A stretch of DNA of 64,000 nt from a bacterium (GTDB lineage Bacteria; CSSED10-310; JAFGSJ01), in contig JAFGSJ010000152.1 in the NCBI GenBank assembly GCA_016934675.1, positions 29,199 to 93,198 of the forward strand, written 5' to 3'. The notes beneath the pieces are model-generated. The model had not been told where the DNA came from. It ran no database searches and saw only the letters and a list, made by a program, of their open reading frames with translations. This document shows, one piece after another, positions 31,225 to 41,958 of this stretch. Each line of letters starts with the position of its first letter. Position 1 is the first letter of the stretch. A program made the translations under genes and the position numbers.

Positions 31225-33210
31225 ATGGCCCAAAATATCATTGAAAAAATTGTTCAGAAATATACGGTCGGGCTTCCAGCCAAGACCCGGATCAGAAGCG
31301 GTGATTTCGTACTGATTAAACCTGAGCACGTCATGACTCACGACAATACCGGTGCGGTCATGAAAAAATTTGTAGCAATTGGAGCTGAAAAGATCATTAA
31401 TCCCAGACAGATTGTCTTTGCACTGGATCACAACGTTCAAGATACGAGCGAAGCCAATCTCGAGAAATATGCCGCGATTCAGGCTTTCGCGGAAACGCAC
31501 GGTCTTGATTTTTATCCGGCTGGCTGTGGAATTGGTCATCAGATCATGTGCGAAGAAGGCTATGCCTGGCCCGGCACTATGGTCGTGGCTTCGGATAGTC
31601 ACTCGAACATGTATGGCGGGCTGGGTTGCTTGGGAACGCCCGTAGTCCGAACCGATGCCGCGGCCCTATGGGCTACCGGTCAGACCTGGTGGCAGGTGCC
31701 TCCCGTAGCACGGATTGAATTGACCGGTTCACTGAGACCCGGCACCACCGGCAAGGACGTCATTATCACCCTGTGCGGCTTCTTTCACCAGGATGAGGTC
31801 CTCAATCATGCCCTCGAATTTTGGGGCGAGGGCGTCGCTCACTTATCGATCGAGCAGCGTCTGACTATCGCCAATATGACCACCGAGTGGGGGGCCCTGG
31901 CCGGGGTCTTTCCCGTTGACCAGGCCACACTGCATTGGTTGAAACAGAGAGTGGCCGCCGTAAAGAAAAGAGGACCCCTGGGGGTTGCTTCTGATAAAGA
32001 AGGTCGCGGCCATCACCCCAGACTCAATAAGACCCGTCTGGACCAACTCAACAAAACCATACTCAATGCTGATCCTGATGCCCAATATGCCCGGACGTTG
32101 ACATTGGACCTCGGTTCGGTCAACCCGGCTGTTTCCGGACCGAACCAGGTCAAAACCTGGCACTCGGCCCGCACACTTGAACAACAAGATATCAAAATCC
32201 ACAAAGCCTACCTGCTCTCGTGTGTCAATGCCAGGCTCGAGGATTTTGCCGAGGCGGCCCGCATTGTCAGGGGCAAAAAAGTGGCCAGTCATGTCTCTTT
32301 TTATATTGCCGCAGCCTCTCGGGACATTCAGAGGGAAAGCGAAGAACGGGGCGATTGGCAAGCCCTGCTCGAAGCCGGGGCCATTCAGCTTCCCGCGGGT
32401 TGCGGACCCTGCATCGGTCTGGGGGCGGGACTCCTGGCAGACGGTGAGGTCGGCATCTCAGCCACCAATCGAAACTTCAAGGGACGGATGGGCTCTCGCA
32501 ATGCGGAAGCATACCTCGCTTCTCCGGCAATAGTCGCCGCCTCAGCCCTCGCGGGCAAAATAGTCGATCCGTTTGGATTGTGCGGTGCCGAGATCAAGGG
32601 CACGCACACCGATCATCACCTCAAACCCGGTTCCGAACAGATCGTCCCCATTTTACCGGGTTTCCCGGCCCGGATCGAAGGGACCTTGGTCTATTGTCAT
32701 CAGGACAATCTCAATACCGATGGCATCTTTCCCGGTAAATATACCTATAAGGATGACTTCACGCCAGAACAGCAAGCCCAGGTCGTCATGGAAAACTATG
32801 ACCCCGAATTTCGTAGCCTGATCAGTCGGGGAGATATCCTGGTCGGAGGTTATAACTTCGGAACAGGCAGCTCACGCGAACAAGCGGCTACCGCCCTTAA
32901 ATATAGCGGTATTGCCCTGGTCCTGGCCGGTTCCTTCAGCGAAACATACAAAAGGAATGCGATCAATAACGGCTTCCTGGTTATCGAAGTGCCAGCCCTG
33001 ATCGACGCTCTCAAAGCTGAATATGGTACCAATAAACTGACAGTCAGGACCGATAATAAGGTGATTATCGATTTCGCCAGATCACGGATTAAAGCTCTCT
33101 CACATGAGTACGACATCAGTCCGATCGGGACTGCTGTTCAGGAATTGATCATCTGCGGCGGGCTTGAAAACTGGGTCCAACAACAATTGAACAAAGCGGA
33201 AAAACCATAA
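31225..33210 (+). CDS. Aconitate hydratase
   Basis: GIGHQIMCEEGYAWPGTMVVASDSHSNMYGGLG; SCVNARLEDF; PAGCGPCIGLGAG; NFGTGSSREQA. Confidence 0.95.
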   Translation: MAQNIIEKIVQKYTVGLPAKTRIRSGDFVLIKPEHVMTHDNTGAVMKKFVAIGAEKIINPRQIVFALDHNVQDTSEANLEKYAAIQAFAETHGLDFYPAGCGIGHQIMCEEGYAWPGTMVVASDSHSNMYGGLGCLGTPVVRTDAAALWATGQTWWQVPPVARIELTGSLRPGTTGKDVIITLCGFFHQDEVLNHALEFWGEGVAHLSIEQRLTIANMTTEWGALAGVFPVDQATLHWLKQRVAAVKKRGPLGVASDKEGRGHHPRLNKTRLDQLNKTILNADPDAQYARTLTLDLGSVNPAVSGPNQVKTWHSARTLEQQDIKIHKAYLLSCVNARLEDFAEAARIVRGKKVASHVSFYIAAASRDIQRESEERGDWQALLEAGAIQLPAGCGPCIGLGAGLLADGEVGISATNRNFKGRMGSRNAEAYLASPAIVAASALAGKIVDPFGLCGAEIKGTHTDHHLKPGSEQIVPILPGFPARIEGTLVYCHQDNLNTDGIFPGKYTYKDDFTPEQQAQVVMENYDPEFRSLISRGDILVGGYNFGTGSSREQAATALKYSGIALVLAGSFSETYKRNAINNGFLVIEVPALIDALKAEYGTNKLTVRTDNKVIIDFARSRIKALSHEYDISPIGTAVQELIICGGLENWVQQQLNKAEKP

Positions 33211-33243
33211 AAAAAAGGGGAAGGAATACCCTTCCCCCTTTAC
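33211..33243. terminator. Bidirectional terminator between convergent genes
   Basis: AAAGGGGAAGG AATAC CCTTCCCCCTTT. Confidence 0.75.
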
Positions 33244-33254
33244 AGCCTAAATAA

Positions 33255-33527
33255 TTATTTCACAGAATCTTTCAAGGCTTTGCCGGCTGAAAACTTTGGA
33301 ACCTTGGTCGCCGGAATTCTGATCTTTTTGCCGGTCCGGGGATTTCTACCATCGCGGGCCTTCCTCTGAACAACGGAAAAACTACCAAAACCAACGAAGG
33401 TAACCTTGTCACCCTTCTTCAGGGCCTTGGTGATGCCAGTAAGCATTGCCTTCAAAGCAGCATCGGCCTGCTTCTTGGTGACACCAGCGTGATCAGCAAT
33501 AACTTTGATAAGATCTTCTCTCTTCAT
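33255..33527 (-). CDS. HU family DNA-binding protein
   Basis: MKREDLIKVIADHAGVTKKQADAALKA...VTFVGFGSFSVVQRKARDGRNPRTGKKI. Confidence 0.97.
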   Translation of the reverse strand: MKREDLIKVIADHAGVTKKQADAALKAMLTGITKALKKGDKVTFVGFGSFSVVQRKARDGRNPRTGKKIRIPATKVPKFSAGKALKDSVK

Positions 33528-33552
33528 GTTTTACCTCCTTCATGAAGATGTG

Positions 33553-33831
33553 TTAAGTAAGGACGGATGTCCTTAATGGTTTGCCCGGGCGAAACTTAAT
33601 GGTCTTGCCTTCCTTGATAGCTGCATCTTCGCCCGTTTTGGGATTCCTACCCATGCGTGGTTTGCGATTCTGAACATAAAACTTACCAAAACTGCTTATC
33701 TTGATCTCCTCCCCATCACGAAGCGTCTGCTTCAAAATATCAAGAAATTTGTTCATTATATCCGAAGCTTGTTTCTTTGATAATGAATCTGTCGTTTCAC
33801 GTATACGATCGATTATTTGTTCCTTGGTCAT
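33553..33831 (-). CDS. HU/IHF family DNA-binding protein (IHF-alpha-like)
   Basis: MTKEQIIDRIRETTDSLSKKQASDIMNKF...IKISSFGKFYVQNRKPRMGRNPKTGE. Confidence 0.93.
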   Translation of the reverse strand: MTKEQIIDRIRETTDSLSKKQASDIMNKFLDILKQTLRDGEEIKISSFGKFYVQNRKPRMGRNPKTGEDAAIKEGKTIKFRPGKPLRTSVLT

Positions 33832-34276
33832 GTTATTACTACCCCCCACGGCTCCCCCTTGCTAAAATCAGCAGTTACTAACCATTCCCGTTGAATTTAT
33901 GTCATTATAAACGCGGTCAATATTTTGTCAAGTGAAAAAAGCCCGGATAACACGCTTTTTTTTTCCAAAACCCTGATTATTAGACAGTTGACAGAGTAAC
34001 AGACCTGCCAAGAAGCCGTTATCGGCACCGATGACCACCCATATAAACTCCTTATATTACAACGAGTTACACGACATCGGCCTCTGCGGGCCGATCAACA
34101 GTGCCTTGATTATTCTATGAGTAAAAAAAAAAGATGGAACCGATAAACTTTTTTTGGGAAAGGCTTGATAACATGGGTAATTTTGGGTCTGGTCGCTTTC
34201 CGGGGGGGGGAGAGAACTTTTTTTCCATTTGTGGTTGAGTTGCATTTGTTCAGATAAAAGATAATTATTATATATT

Positions 34277-36187
34277 ATGAAACGATCAGATCACGAACAG
34301 TTGCTGTGGCGTTTAATTTCAGAACAAAGGCTCTTCGATCGACTCGAAGAAGTCTGTCGATATGATCGGATCAAGGGTTCCTCGGGACTTAATGAAGTCG
34401 CGCAAAGATTGGCAGACCATTTCCGTTCAATACCGTCAGCCCGGGTAAGAATGTCCTGGTATGAATCGGATGGCAGAACGAGTTATGGAACTTGGCGAGC
34501 TCCCCGGTCATGGTCCGTGCGTCATTGTGATGTTTCATTACATACCGACTCGGGCGAAACGCTCACGCTGGTAGATCCTTCCAGTACAAGTTTTGGGCTG
34601 TATAATTATTCCGGTGCTTTGAGTCAATCAGAACAATTGAGACTATGCCTTGCGGAACAAGAGCAAGCCCATGGGGATCATTCGATGCGGGCCCCCGCGA
34701 ATACCGTGGTGTTCAGGCAAGATTCTGACGAGATGACCGTGCGACAATTACTACTGAGTAAGCATTACCGTGGTATCCTCACCGCACCGAAAGCCGATTA
34801 CTACCGGAACGATGCCATCATGATGCAGGCCCGGCATTGGCACAGAATTCCACAATCTGGCTCTGAAACATATGCGGACCCGGACCACATTCCCTTTGGC
34901 ATCTCCCTGACCCCTAAACAGGGGGAGCAAGTCCGGGAACTCCTGAAAAAGCAGCATTACGGCGAAGTAACCATACGGGGCCAGATTGAGGCTGAATTTC
35001 AATCCGGACCATTTCCCGTTCTCGAGGTCATACTGCCCGGAGACCAGCCCGCCCCTGAATATATTGTCCTGACCGCTCATCTCTGTCATCCGCGTCCATC
35101 GGCCCACGATAACGCATCCGGCGTCGTTACCCTTGTTGAGATTGCCCATGTTTTCAATAGTCTCCATGAACAGGGATTGGCCTTTCATAATCGGAGAGGA
35201 CTGGTCCTGCTCTTTGTCCCTGAAATTTTAGGCACCATGGCCTGGACTCTCGAGCGAATGCCAACATTCCCCGGCCGGATATTGTTCGGTATCAATATCG
35301 ATATGATCGGTAGTAATCCTTCTGAATCCGGAGCACAACTCTATCTGGGCAGGCCGGCCAGTATTCACCGAACCATTGCACCCTGGATTCTGGTCCATTT
35401 TCTGGAACAGCTCAATCATATTGACTTTCTCGAACATCCCCACCAGAACCAGACCATACCGGACTTCAATCTGGCCCCTTTTTCTATCGGTTCCGACCAC
35501 CATGTCCTCAATTTCCCCGATTGTGCCATCCCGAGTGTTTCGCTGGGAAGCTGGCCAGATCGCTTTTACCATACAGATAATGATACGATTGAACATTTAA
35601 GCCCACACCTGCTTCACAAAATCATCTGGGCCCTGTGCATGTCTCTGCGGGTAATGCTCGAAGATGATAGACACTCCGCCCTGAACATTATCAAACACAG
35701 GCTCGATACCTTTCAAAATCTGTCCTCAGATTCCCCCCAGACAATACAAAACATTCAATGGTTTCTCAGGGATTTCGGCCATCACACCGATATGTTCCGA
35801 TCACTGAATACCAACGATATTCCCGGTTTCATCCAATTCCGCACCAGCTACGATCAACACTCGCCATCCAATATCTCGACCAAATTCGCCGGGTCTGATG
35901 AAATCCTGTCCCTCATACCCCGTCGTCTCTATCAGGGACCGCTTGCCCGCATGGTCCTGTTTGAGCAAACACCCCAACACGATATCTCAACCATTGCTCG
36001 CCTTTTTCAAAACAGACATTTCCGGGCAATGTCGCAACTGGCTGAAGCCGAAATGCTTATCGATGGCTATAATACAATCAACACCATCCTGGCTACACTC
36101 CACCATAACCAGATCAACCTCTCCCCCCAACTGCTCCTGGATACACTGAACACCTATGCCCAATGCGGCTTCATCGAATTCAAATGA
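34277..36187 (+). CDS. M28-like aminopeptidase-fold protein (DUF4910-type)
   Basis: ILTAHLCHPRPSAHDNASGVVTLVEIA; GSDHHVLNFPDCAIPSVSLGSWPDRFYHTDNDTIEH. Confidence 0.8.
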   Translation: MKRSDHEQLLWRLISEQRLFDRLEEVCRYDRIKGSSGLNEVAQRLADHFRSIPSARVRMSWYESDGRTSYGTWRAPRSWSVRHCDVSLHTDSGETLTLVDPSSTSFGLYNYSGALSQSEQLRLCLAEQEQAHGDHSMRAPANTVVFRQDSDEMTVRQLLLSKHYRGILTAPKADYYRNDAIMMQARHWHRIPQSGSETYADPDHIPFGISLTPKQGEQVRELLKKQHYGEVTIRGQIEAEFQSGPFPVLEVILPGDQPAPEYIVLTAHLCHPRPSAHDNASGVVTLVEIAHVFNSLHEQGLAFHNRRGLVLLFVPEILGTMAWTLERMPTFPGRILFGINIDMIGSNPSESGAQLYLGRPASIHRTIAPWILVHFLEQLNHIDFLEHPHQNQTIPDFNLAPFSIGSDHHVLNFPDCAIPSVSLGSWPDRFYHTDNDTIEHLSPHLLHKIIWALCMSLRVMLEDDRHSALNIIKHRLDTFQNLSSDSPQTIQNIQWFLRDFGHHTDMFRSLNTNDIPGFIQFRTSYDQHSPSNISTKFAGSDEILSLIPRRLYQGPLARMVLFEQTPQHDISTIARLFQNRHFRAMSQLAEAEMLIDGYNTINTILATLHHNQINLSPQLLLDTLNTYAQCGFIEFK

Positions 36188-36366
36188 CTTCTTTTCACCC
36201 GAATGCAGACTGGCCCGGTTGCCCATGTAGCCGCGACCATCATCTCGGTTTTCCCCGAACCATTGACCTTGGTAATACTTTGTAATAATAATGAGGGTAA
36301 TGGGCAAATGATGGGAGCGGATAGGCCGGCTCGGGCGAACGACATTTTTCATCTATGGAGATTCAA

Positions 36367-36657
36367 ATGGGACACTCTAAAAAACAGGAAATAATGACCT
36401 TCAAAGTTGATAATGCCCTATCCGAAATCTTGCGGAACATGCCGAATCGTTCTGATTTCATCCGCAATGCGATTCTTTCTGCCTTGGAAAACATCTGTCC
36501 ACTTTGTCAGGGTACAGGCATATTAACGTTGCAGCAGCGGAAGCATTACGATGATTTCATCCAGGACCACACAATCGAGGAGTGTACTCATTGTCATGCT
36601 CACCATTTCGTTTGTCAATCCCGGATCGAGGGAAGCAGTCTGCATTACAAATCGTGA
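36367..36657 (+). CDS. Ribbon-helix-helix protein with C-terminal Cys/His metal-binding module, candidate metal-responsive regulator
   Basis: MTFKVDNALSEILRNMPNRSDFIRNAILSAL + CPLCQGTG...CTHCHAHHFVC; directly upstream of znuA-like gene. Confidence 0.7.
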   Translation: MGHSKKQEIMTFKVDNALSEILRNMPNRSDFIRNAILSALENICPLCQGTGILTLQQRKHYDDFIQDHTIEECTHCHAHHFVCQSRIEGSSLHYKS

Positions 36658-36674
36658 AGATAGGGAAGGTATCG

Positions 36675-37577
36675 ATGAATTGGGCTATTCTTTATAGGAC
36701 CGTGCTTATCGTCAGCGCGTGGATTCTGGGGCTGTGGGCCGGTATTGTCGGGGCGGAACCGATTGAGATTTGGGTTAGTATTTCTCCACAGCAGTATCTG
36801 GTCGAACGAATCGGTGGGGAATTGGTCCGGGTACATGTTTTAGTATCATCGAACCAGGACCCTCATATTTTTGAGCCGTCTCCCCGGCAGATTCAAGGTT
36901 TGAGCAGGGCCCGGCTTTATTATTCGATAGGTTTACCGTTCGAGCAGGTCATCGTTCAGAAAATACTGGGACAGGACCGTTCATTGAAGCATATTGCTCT
37001 GGATCGGGATTTGGTGAAGCGTGTTATGGTTGATGATCATGCTGGTCATGATCAGAAAGCGGACCGGGAAAAAGGGGGCTTGGCAGGCGAGGCTTTTGAT
37101 CCTCATGTCTGGCTGGGCTCCGAACATCTGAAGAAGATGGTGCAGATCATAGCTCAAAGTCTGATTACGCTAGATCCGAAGCATGCTGCCGTTTTTGATT
37201 CGAATCGGGTCAAGGTCCTCAATGATATCGACGCGGTCGACCTCGAGATCGGCCGGATTCTCGAGCCGGTCAAGGGACGGTCAATCTACGTTTTTCATCC
37301 GGCTTTCGGATATTTTACCGACCGTTATGGCTTGAAGCAGGTAGCGCTTGAGGTTGACGGTAAGAGCCCGGGTCCGAAACACATGACCGCAATGATCAAT
37401 CGGGCACGATCAGAGGGAGTCAGGGACATCTTCATCCAGTCCCAGCATGATCAGCGGAGTGCTCTGGCCATTGCCCGGGCACTGGGCGGTGAGGTCATCC
37501 CACTCGATCCCCTGGCCTTCGACATTTTGACCAACATGAAAACAATGGCCCAGGCAATCAAAAAGGCGTTGATTTGA
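36675..37577 (+). CDS. Zinc ABC transporter substrate-binding protein (ZnuA-like)
   Basis: VSSNQDPHIFEPSPRQIQGL; DPHVWLGSEHLKKM; FHPAFGYFTDRYGLKQVALEVDGKSPGPKHM. Confidence 0.92.
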   Translation: MNWAILYRTVLIVSAWILGLWAGIVGAEPIEIWVSISPQQYLVERIGGELVRVHVLVSSNQDPHIFEPSPRQIQGLSRARLYYSIGLPFEQVIVQKILGQDRSLKHIALDRDLVKRVMVDDHAGHDQKADREKGGLAGEAFDPHVWLGSEHLKKMVQIIAQSLITLDPKHAAVFDSNRVKVLNDIDAVDLEIGRILEPVKGRSIYVFHPAFGYFTDRYGLKQVALEVDGKSPGPKHMTAMINRARSEGVRDIFIQSQHDQRSALAIARALGGEVIPLDPLAFDILTNMKTMAQAIKKALI

Positions 37578-37648
37578 CCCGGGCAGTTCTGATGCGTAAT
37601 CGTTCAGGTGATATTAAGAAGATTGGATTTCGTGGAGCAGGTTAACAA

Positions 37649-38446
37649 ATGAGTGAAGACTTTTCCGTTGTAAGCTTGGACAATGTCAGTTTTGCCTATA
37701 ATGCTGCACCTGTGCTCGAGAATGTATCCTTTACGATTCAGTCGGGAGATTTTGTCAGTATCGTAGGGCCGAACGGTGGCGGTAAGACTACCCTGTTAAA
37801 ACTCATGGTGGGATTATTAAAACCCGACCATGGTCAGGTCCTTGTTTTTGGCCAGCCACCCGAACGGGTCAGGCACCGGATCGGTTATATGACCCAGCAC
37901 GTTCAGTTTGACCCGCAATTTCCGGTGACAGTCCTCGATGTGGTCCTCATGGGACGACTGGGGAATCGCCGGGCTGATCATTACAATCGCGCTGATCGCC
38001 GGAAGGCCGAACAGGCCCTGGAATTGATCGGATTGTCTGACTTGAAGGACCGTCATTTGGGCGAACTATCCGGTGGACAGCGTCAAAGGGTCTTACTGGC
38101 CCGGGCCCTGGCCAGTGAGCCCGATTTGCTCTTGCTGGATGAACCCACGGCCAGTGCCGATATCATCATCGGAGGCCGGTTTTTTGAAATACTCAAAGAG
38201 CTGAGTCACACCATGAATATCGTGCTTGTGTCCCATGATCTGGGATTCGTGGCCAAGGTGGTCAATAAGGTTATCTGTGTCAATCGGAGTCTGGTGGTCC
38301 ACCCGACCAGTAATATTACGGGTGAAATCATCCAGGAAATCTATGGTTGCGAGGTGAAAATGGTCCGGCACGATCATCAACAGCGCGAAAATGGGCGGAT
38401 CATCATGGAAGCAGACCAGGGAAAATCGAAGGGAACCGGTCCGTGA
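37649..38446 (+). CDS. Zinc ABC transporter ATP-binding protein (ZnuC-like)
   Basis: Walker A GPNGGGKTTLLK; LSGGQRQRVLLARAL; LLLDEPTASAD. Confidence 0.93.
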   Translation: MSEDFSVVSLDNVSFAYNAAPVLENVSFTIQSGDFVSIVGPNGGGKTTLLKLMVGLLKPDHGQVLVFGQPPERVRHRIGYMTQHVQFDPQFPVTVLDVVLMGRLGNRRADHYNRADRRKAEQALELIGLSDLKDRHLGELSGGQRQRVLLARALASEPDLLLLDEPTASADIIIGGRFFEILKELSHTMNIVLVSHDLGFVAKVVNKVICVNRSLVVHPTSNITGEIIQEIYGCEVKMVRHDHQQRENGRIIMEADQGKSKGTGP

Positions 38447-39303
38447 TTGAATTCTGGCATGCCTTGATACATCCCGATCTCTTCTTTCTTCGTTATGCGG
38501 TGATCATTGGATTTCTGGCCAGTCTCTCGTTCGGTATCATCGGGACCTATGTCGTCACGCGGCGGATCAGTTATATTGCCGGGGCTATTGCCCATTCCGT
38601 TCTGGCCGGAATCGGTTTCGGACTCTTTGCCCGGGCGAAATGGGGTTTGCTCTGGTTACAGCCGGTCCACGGGGCCATAGTGACGGCTTTGTTGGCCGCC
38701 CTGATCATTGGCCTGGTCAGTCTCTCGCAGCGTCAGCGTGAAGATACGATCATCGGCGCCATCTGGGCGATCGGAATGGCTGTGGGCTTGCTTTTTCTGG
38801 CCAAAACACCGGGATATGTCGATCCGATGAGTTATCTTTTTGGCAACATTCTACTCATTACCACAATGGATTTATGGGCAGTCGGTTTGCTCGATCTGGT
38901 GGTCATCGGTTTAAGTATTGTTTTTCATAATTCGCTTCAAGCGATCTGCTTTGATGAGGAGTTTGCCCGGACGCGTGGTCTTCGGGTCGAGTTCTTTTAC
39001 TTGCTGTTATTGTGCCTGACTGCTTTGACCGTGGTCCTGCTCGTATCTGTCGTGGGTATCGTCCTGGTTATTGCCCTGCTGACCCTTCCCCCGGCTGTTG
39101 CTGGTTTCTTCTCCCGGAAACTATGGCAAATGATGGTGCTTTCTGTCCTTTTCTGCTTGATATTTACCATGACCGGCCTGGTCGTCAGCTACGATTATGA
39201 TCTGCCCAGCGGTCCGGTCATAATCGTCATCGCCGGGATTATCTATCTGCTCGTCATGCTCGGTCGACACACTTACAAGCGATTATCGATGTTCAGGGCA
39301 TAA
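38443..39303 (+). CDS. Zinc ABC transporter permease (ZnuB-like), GTG start overlapping znuC stop
   Basis: ABC-3 permease TMs; GTGA overlap; ARTRGLRVEFFYLLLLCLTALTVVLLVSVVGIVLVIALLTLPPA. Confidence 0.92.
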   Translation: MIEFWHALIHPDLFFLRYAVIIGFLASLSFGIIGTYVVTRRISYIAGAIAHSVLAGIGFGLFARAKWGLLWLQPVHGAIVTALLAALIIGLVSLSQRQREDTIIGAIWAIGMAVGLLFLAKTPGYVDPMSYLFGNILLITTMDLWAVGLLDLVVIGLSIVFHNSLQAICFDEEFARTRGLRVEFFYLLLLCLTALTVVLLVSVVGIVLVIALLTLPPAVAGFFSRKLWQMMVLSVLFCLIFTMTGLVVSYDYDLPSGPVIIVIAGIIYLLVMLGRHTYKRLSMFRA

Positions 39304-39437
39304 GGTCCTCGTGCAAAACCACGCCCCGGACAACTTTTCGCCGCTTCAGGCTTTCGGGCAAAACACGCACCGCCTGTTACTGCCGGTATTGGAACGGTGC
39401 TGAGCCCGGTCATGTTTTTTCCGTTTGTCACTCGCCG

Positions 39438-40682
39438 TTAGCCTGGTATGGATGGAGCGAATTCCTGATCAGAAAAAACATAGTGACGGGCAAGGATGAC
39501 CGCATGCATCTGGTGTTGAGTGACATCGATCCTGAGTTGGGGCTCACTCCGGTGGTTCATGACACCGCCCAGAGCGTGTTTATCGGTCGTTGTGTGTTTT
39601 TTTAGAAAGCGGTTTGCGACCGGGCTCCCAACCTGCCAGGTCGTAAGGGTATATAAGCCACGGTCGATTACGGCCCTGAATTTTTCGAGATGCTTCTGAT
39701 CATGCCGTAACTGGGCTAATCGATAGGCATGAATGATGCCTTCATAGGCATAAGCCGTATTGCGGGTCCTGCGTAAAATCTTATGGACATCGATGATCCA
39801 GTCGGCCAGTTCGATCACGACCTGGCCATAATGGTCGGCATTGGTCCTATCAGCGGTGGTCAACTCGAAAAATGCCATGGATCCCCATTGATAAAATCCC
39901 TTGGTAACGGGTGAATCCGGGTCTTTTTCCAGGGCCTGCCGGACATAGACGCGATGCATGGTTTCTGCAGACTGGTCGATCAGTCCGTGCAGATCGGTAA
40001 AACCGAGATAACGCTGGGCCTTGATCATGGCTAAGAGGGCTTCGCCGTCCGAATAGGGCGAGGGTTCACCAAAACCTCGACCGGTTCCATGATCGTAATA
40101 ACCGTACAAGAGTCCATCGTTCCGCCGTAGTGAAACCAAAAACTCGAGATACTGGCCCAGGTCCCAGGTCAATGTATCGAGCCACTCCCGTTCGAGCTCA
40201 CTGTTTGACCGTAAAAAATCGATCATGGCCAAACAGACCAGGGCAATGGTGCCTGTTTTTCCGGAGTTTTCGGTTGGATAGACCACCCAGGAACGACCAT
40301 CGGGACCACGCCGGGTATTGGTTCGAAAAAAGTCAATCCCCTGTTGAAACGCCCGTTCAAGTTGCCGGGAAGGTTTGGTCCGTTGAATCAGGGCAATACC
40401 CCACAAGGCACCGGCTTGTCTGACCTGGTTATCTTCTCGACTGAAAACCTTGCTGGTCCAGTCATATTCATAATTGAAGTTACCCGCATCTTTTTGATTA
40501 TGGACCAGAAATTGTGTGCCCAGTTCGAGCGATCTGTCGAGCAGTTCCGGACTGAGATGTCCCTGCCAGAACATAAGTCCGGCCAGGGGATGATTCGGGA
40601 AATACTGTCCGGTAATGGATACAAAGGCCAAAACGACGACGATGAGGCCGATCCAGTACAAACAGTGTGTCGGCTTGATCAT
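39438..40682 (-). CDS. Hypothetical protein with N-terminal TM, possible alpha/alpha-toroid fold
   Basis: QAGALWGIALI, TIALVCLAMIDFL, YSDGEALLAMIKAQRYL helical pairs. Confidence 0.65.
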   Translation of the reverse strand: MIKPTHCLYWIGLIVVVLAFVSITGQYFPNHPLAGLMFWQGHLSPELLDRSLELGTQFLVHNQKDAGNFNYEYDWTSKVFSREDNQVRQAGALWGIALIQRTKPSRQLERAFQQGIDFFRTNTRRGPDGRSWVVYPTENSGKTGTIALVCLAMIDFLRSNSELEREWLDTLTWDLGQYLEFLVSLRRNDGLLYGYYDHGTGRGFGEPSPYSDGEALLAMIKAQRYLGFTDLHGLIDQSAETMHRVYVRQALEKDPDSPVTKGFYQWGSMAFFELTTADRTNADHYGQVVIELADWIIDVHKILRRTRNTAYAYEGIIHAYRLAQLRHDQKHLEKFRAVIDRGLYTLTTWQVGSPVANRFLKKHTTTDKHALGGVMNHRSEPQLRIDVTQHQMHAVILARHYVFSDQEFAPSIPG

Positions 40683-40724
40683 CAGGAACCTCCACGGAGC
40701 TTTGATTGTCCCGTTATTCCCGGA

Positions 40725-41627
40725 TCAGGGGGAATCGATCCCTTTCTGGCGTAACTGACTATATTTCAATACAAGCCGGTCGGCGTCGGAAAGGGAATAG
40801 TCGTAATTGCACAAGGCTTGCTCCCAGGCACCATACATGCTATTGGGCAAGATGATCCACTTGTCGGACCAGAATTCCGCGTGAGCAAGCCCCCGCTCGA
40901 TTCTCTGTTCTGCGGAGATACGTCCTAATCCGACAAAATCATTATAATTATCGCCGATCAATAACAGGACCCGATACTTCTGGACAACACATTCGCGGCG
41001 CGATGATTTATCCGAGCCCCAGTTCGGTTGTTCCCGCTTGCACATGACCTGGTCTGGCCTGATCGTTGGGCTGATAGCCCTACGCAGGTTTTCAACGGTC
41101 TTTATTTTGTTATCAACGATCCTGTTTGTGATAAAGAACACGGCCACACCTTTGTCCAGGGCGTGAAGAATGAACTCTTGGGCCCCGGGAATGGCGGGGG
41201 CTGAGGCTTCATTGACCCAGTCACGCCAGAGATTATCGTCGTATTCTTGTTTGTCTGCGATCAATCGAGCTTCAAAAGGAGTGTTGTCCAGGACAGTTTC
41301 ATCGATATCAAGAATCACTGCGGGTGGCAATTGCTCATACGTGCCGATTGCGTCCTTCTGTTCGAGAGCTGCCGTCCAACTGGTATCGCGCAAAGCCCTT
41401 TCTAATGATGATGTTGCCTGATGATATGCCTGTCGTGCGGCAAGTTGGTATTCGACCGAGGTTTGGACCCACAGAACAGTGTTGAGCAGCTCGTGGGTCT
41501 GGCGACAGGTCTGTGCTGTCGCCTGGTCAAGACCGGAGCGGCTGCTCGTCTGTGCGCTCACACAGCCGCTTACGAACAAACAGAGCAGTCCCAGAAACAC
41601 TATTGAAAAATATTTGGTCCGGTTCAT
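40725..41627 (-). CDS. HAD acid phosphatase, lipoprotein e(P4)/class B-like
   Basis: Lipobox LFVSGC; VILDIDETVLDNTPFEA; VFFITNRI; LLIGDNYNDF. Confidence 0.9.
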   Translation of the reverse strand: MNRTKYFSIVFLGLLCLFVSGCVSAQTSSRSGLDQATAQTCRQTHELLNTVLWVQTSVEYQLAARQAYHQATSSLERALRDTSWTAALEQKDAIGTYEQLPPAVILDIDETVLDNTPFEARLIADKQEYDDNLWRDWVNEASAPAIPGAQEFILHALDKGVAVFFITNRIVDNKIKTVENLRRAISPTIRPDQVMCKREQPNWGSDKSSRRECVVQKYRVLLLIGDNYNDFVGLGRISAEQRIERGLAHAEFWSDKWIILPNSMYGAWEQALCNYDYSLSDADRLVLKYSQLRQKGIDSP

Positions 41628-41958
41628 TTGATCTCCCTCCTTATGCGGGTTTGATTAACCAACCGCTGAAAACGGAATCTCAGTCAGAACCACTCTTTCG
41701 ACTTTTCTTTTTGAGAACATTCTAAGTATAGGCCCTTTTGCCATGCTTGCCAAGTCGGACGATACAAATGAAAAGCATTGAAAATTGTTGGAGTTGCTGT
41801 TATGATAGAAATGAGATTGCCAGTCTGCATTTTGTCCCGATGGGACCGGAGGAAAAGGCGAGCCTGGTTACAGTTAACCCGGACATGCTTTGACCTATCG
41901 CCCGCTCCGTTTTGAATAGACGATTGGATCACCAACACCTTTTTCTTCGAGGGGGCCA

